Below, one piece after another: positions 61,445-64,000 of a DNA stretch of 64,000 bases. Below the pieces are notes generated by a model. That model saw nothing but the letters and a program-made list of their open reading frames with translations, did not search any database and was not told the origin of the DNA. Origin of the DNA: Bacteroidota bacterium (GTDB lineage: Bacteria > Bacteroidota > Bacteroidia > Cytophagales > Cyclobacteriaceae); NCBI GenBank assembly GCA_023393375.1, contig JAEWLI010000117.1:1-64000 (forward strand), in the 5' to 3' direction. Position 1 is the first letter of the stretch. Each line of letters begins with the position of its first letter. The position numbers were made by a program, and so were the translations under genes.

Positions 61445-63106
61445 ATGAAAAAGCCCATCATTCTCACTATTGACGATGACACGCAAGTATTAAATGCGAT
61501 CGTCAGGGATTTAAGAAAACAATATAATAAAGATTTTAGGATACTAGGAACCACTTCGCCATCAGAAGCACTAAAATCACTTGAAGATCTGAAAAAAAAG
61601 AATGAACAGATAGCCATATTTATTTCTGACCAACGTATGCCTGAAATGTTGGGAGTAGAATTTCTTCATAAAGCCAAGGTAGTTTTTCCCGAAGCAAAAC
61701 GAGTGTTGTTAACAGCATACTCTGATATTGATGCAGCTATTAAAGCGATTAATGAAGTGCAACTTGATTATTACCTGATGAAGCCCTGGGATCCTCCCGA
61801 AGAAAAACTTTTCCCTGTGCTGGACGATCTTTTAAGTGATTGGCAAAGTAATTTTGCCCCTACATTTGAAGGTATCAGGATAATCGGATATCAATGGTCT
61901 CCTGATTCTCACCGTATTAAAGATTTTCTTACCGGAAACCTAATACCTTATAAATGGTATGATATTGAAACCAACAAAGAAGCAAATAATTTGATCGAAC
62001 TTCATCAATTGGCCCAAAAAAAATATCCAATTGTATTGTTTGAAGATGGTGAAGCGATGGAAACACCACAATTAAATGACTTGGCGAAGCGGGTGGGCCT
62101 GAAATCAGTGGCAACAGAACAACATTATGATGTGGTAATTGTAGGTGCAGGACCTGCGGGATTGGCTGCTGCTGTGTATGGAGGATCGGAAGGTCTAAAA
62201 ACGCTGCTCATTGAAAAACGTGCTCCTGGTGGTCAGGCGGGCACCAGTTCGAGAATTGAGAACTACTTGGGATTCCCTTCCGGACTATCGGGTGCCGATC
62301 TCACCCGAAGGGCTGTGAGTCAGGCAGTGCGTTTTGGTGTTGAATTTTTAAATCCGTGTGAAGTTGTAGATATCCGGTTAAAGGATAATTATAAAATATT
62401 GACCCTGATTGACGGGATGGAAATAAAATCTCATACCGTCATTTTAACCACTGGTGTAGATTACCGAAAGCTTGAGATTAAAGGTGGTGATAAATTAACC
62501 GGAGCAGGAATATATTACGGATCGGCTATTACCGAAGCTTACTCCTGCAAACAAAAAGATGTATATATCGTAGGTGGGGGGAATTCAGCCGGTCAGGCAG
62601 CCATGCATCTATCGCGATATGCAAAACAAGTATTTATTATTATAAGAAAAGATGACCTCACTTCCACCATGTCCCATTATTTAATCGATCAGATTGATCA
62701 GACAGATAATGTGTCCATTATCCCTAATGCGCAAGTGATAGAAGTAAAAGGAGAACAACAACTAAACAGTTTGGTCATTGAAAATATAAAGGATAAAACA
62801 CAAAAAACCCTGGAAGCCAGTGCTTTATTCATTTTTATTGGTGCCCGTCCCATTACCGACTGGATCAAACTCGATATTCTGAGAAATTCCAGTGGATTTA
62901 TCGAAACAGGTCATAACTTGTTTAAATATGATGAATTTAAAGGTTCGTGGAAACTGGATAGAGATCCATATTTATTAGAAACCTGTATACCCGGTATTTT
63001 CACAGCGGGAGATGTAAGGGCAGGAGCTATGAATCGGGTAGCATCAGCTGTGGGTGAGGGAGCAATGGCCATCAAATTTGTACATGAATACCTGGCGAGT
63101 GTTTAA
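61445..63106 (+). CDS. fused response regulator / thioredoxin-reductase-like flavoprotein
   Basis: A 553-residue cytosolic fusion. Residues 1-125 are a receiver (ILTIDDDTQVLNAI; Asp62 in FISDQRMPEM; lysine in YYLMKPWDPP). About 140-220 resembles glutaredoxin (IIGYQWSPDSHRIKDFL), with no cysteines at the active turn. Residues 228-553 are a thioredoxin-reductase fold with FAD motif VVIVGAGPAGLAAAVYGG, NAD(P) motif VYIVGGGNSAGQAA and GIFTAGDVRAGAMNRV. At the place of the CxxC there is Tyr-Gly-Ser-Ala (358-361). So FAD and NAD(P)H binding remain but disulfide exchange by CxxC cannot occur. Such fusions are annotated in many bacteria. It pairs with the upstream kinase. Confidence 0.9.
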   Translation: MKKPIILTIDDDTQVLNAIVRDLRKQYNKDFRILGTTSPSEALKSLEDLKKKNEQIAIFISDQRMPEMLGVEFLHKAKVVFPEAKRVLLTAYSDIDAAIKAINEVQLDYYLMKPWDPPEEKLFPVLDDLLSDWQSNFAPTFEGIRIIGYQWSPDSHRIKDFLTGNLIPYKWYDIETNKEANNLIELHQLAQKKYPIVLFEDGEAMETPQLNDLAKRVGLKSVATEQHYDVVIVGAGPAGLAAAVYGGSEGLKTLLIEKRAPGGQAGTSSRIENYLGFPSGLSGADLTRRAVSQAVRFGVEFLNPCEVVDIRLKDNYKILTLIDGMEIKSHTVILTTGVDYRKLEIKGGDKLTGAGIYYGSAITEAYSCKQKDVYIVGGGNSAGQAAMHLSRYAKQVFIIIRKDDLTSTMSHYLIDQIDQTDNVSIIPNAQVIEVKGEQQLNSLVIENIKDKTQKTLEASALFIFIGARPITDWIKLDILRNSSGFIETGHNLFKYDEFKGSWKLDRDPYLLETCIPGIFTAGDVRAGAMNRVASAVGEGAMAIKFVHEYLASV

Positions 63107-63226
63107 TTAGGTCCTGTTTTTTGGCGATGCAAAAAAGTAAAGCCTGCGCGGCGAGCGCAAAGCTTGAGAAAGAAATACAAAACTAAATTTGCACATATGT
63201 AATTCAGAATAACAAGCTAACCCTAA
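63107..63226. other. gap with a GC-rich hairpin
   Basis: A short gap between convergent genes. TGCGC-GGCGA-GCGCA (63145-63159), flanked by AAGC and GCTT, forms a compact hairpin that stands out in AT-rich DNA. No T run follows, so a terminator role is doubtful. Confidence 0.5.
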
Positions 63227-64000
63227 TTAATGAGCCAACCACTTTAGGTTAAACTGATAGTGAAAGTTGCTGCTGATCAAATGGATAATATTATTTGGAG
63301 ATTGAGTAACTGACAGATATCCCCCGGGTTCTGCATTTTTAGCATCCATAGTAAATTCCCCATTCCAGGTACCTCCATTCAATTCACGTGTTTTCCCGTC
63401 AGTAATCAGTCTTTTTATTGGCCATGTTTCTCCTTCGTCAAATGATAATGCAGCAAACATTCCATATCCCTCAAAAGAATGACCATCACTATTATTAAAT
63501 TCCATTCCTTTATAATCATCCTCCTTTACACCCTCTTGAATATCTGTAAAAGAGACCAACAGGAGCGGTCCTTCATTCAGACGAATAAAAGCCAGACGTT
63601 GACCTTGGCCAACAGGAGGAAATTCGGATGGTTGATAATTCCAGGTCAATCCCATATCAGTGGAAATGCTGAGTGGCATGCGAGGAACCCCATTTTCATC
63701 AGGAATATTAATATTCCCTCCCAAAGCCATCAAATGGCCGTTTTTTAGCTGTACAACCCTGGCATCTCTCCCTGCAATCAAATTACCTGTATTTCCTTTT
63801 TTAAATTCGGGAATTAACTCATTTTCGGCTGGATTGAACCATGATTTTCCCTGGTCCGTGCTGACATAAATAGCTGTTCCAAATGTTGGTTCAGGTTCCA
63901 CATTACATGTCTGGATGAGCCATCCCTCTTGGGTAGTATACATTCCGGTAATCTCATTAAGTTTCATTTTTTGCTCTGGTGTCACTAATTGTGGTTTTGA
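63227..64000 (-). CDS. sialidase-like BNR repeat protein, 3' part
   Basis: The C-terminal 257 residues of a larger protein; the frame stays open through the window edge, so the start lies outside. Asp-box motifs STDQGKSWF, STDMGLTWN and SFDEGETWP mark a BNR/sialidase-type beta-propeller. LIAGRDARVVQLKNGHLMAL and PLLLVSFTDIQEG are propeller strands. Proteins of this kind act on surface or dietary glycans, but family members without sialidase activity are common, and the catalytic Arg triad cannot be checked here. The visible part has no T9SS sorting domain at its end. Confidence 0.8.
   Translation of the reverse strand, partial: SKPQLVTPEQKMKLNEITGMYTTQEGWLIQTCNVEPEPTFGTAIYVSTDQGKSWFNPAENELIPEFKKGNTGNLIAGRDARVVQLKNGHLMALGGNINIPDENGVPRMPLSISTDMGLTWNYQPSEFPPVGQGQRLAFIRLNEGPLLLVSFTDIQEGVKEDDYKGMEFNNSDGHSFEGYGMFAALSFDEGETWPIKRLITDGKTRELNGGTWNGEFTMDAKNAEPGGYLSVTQSPNNIIHLISSNFHYQFNLKWLAH

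Overview
The window is a 64 kb piece of chromosome from a member of the Bacteroidota, most likely a marine or soil Cytophagales-type bacterium. This rests on the AT-rich base composition, Bacteroidota-specific families (PorG, the DUF6452/DUF6048 pair, DUF5606, two-component-regulator propellers), the gene order porG-uppS-bamA-ompH-ompH known from type IX secretion (T9SS) bacteria, and -7 promoter boxes of the Bacteroidota form TAnnTTTG in front of many genes. No insertion sequence, prophage, CRISPR array or rRNA gene was seen. The sequence opens inside gltD and closes inside a sialidase-like gene.

Left part (1-15.8 kb). A minus-strand run covers envelope assembly: alpha/beta hydrolase, CBS protein, NAD kinase, PorG, UppS, BamA and two Skp/OmpH chaperones. 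An LD-carboxypeptidase lies beyond it. YqeY and CvpA form a minus-strand pair. Plus-strand PdxJ is followed by an overlapping esterase, then an RsmI-like methylase and MetK.

Middle part (15.8-46 kb). This is mostly housekeeping metabolism and cell-wall synthesis: Ldh-family dehydrogenase, a frameshifted Ppx/GppA, a YcbB-type L,D-transpeptidase, M42 peptidase, AroA, 1-Cys peroxiredoxin, MurF, low-molecular-weight phosphatase, aspartokinase, EngB, AspRS, a maltose-acetyltransferase-like enzyme, an LVIVD lipoprotein, the prs-rplY-pth set with tRNA-Gln, a Tat-exported Gfo/Idh protein, a propeller sensor with a PP2C output, and RimO.

Right part (45.6-64 kb). A three-gene envelope operon (DUF6452, DUF6048, YafK-like transpeptidase) precedes a dense signalling region. 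Its centre is a 2087-residue soluble hybrid kinase made of eleven 92-residue poly-HAMP units like those of the fungal osmosensor Nik1/Os-1. It is followed by a receiver-kinase and a single-domain receiver. After an S41 peptidase lipoprotein, a FAD/Rieske oxidoreductase and a small orphan gene, a cyclic-nucleotide-domain kinase sits beside a receiver/glutaredoxin-like/thioredoxin-reductase-like fusion whose redox cysteines are missing.

The least ordinary items are the poly-HAMP kinase, the cysteine-less receiver-flavoprotein with its kinase neighbour, the ppx/gppA frameshift at an A-AAA-AAT slippery sequence, and several unexplained intergenic hairpins. All calls come from reading the sequence; no database search was run.
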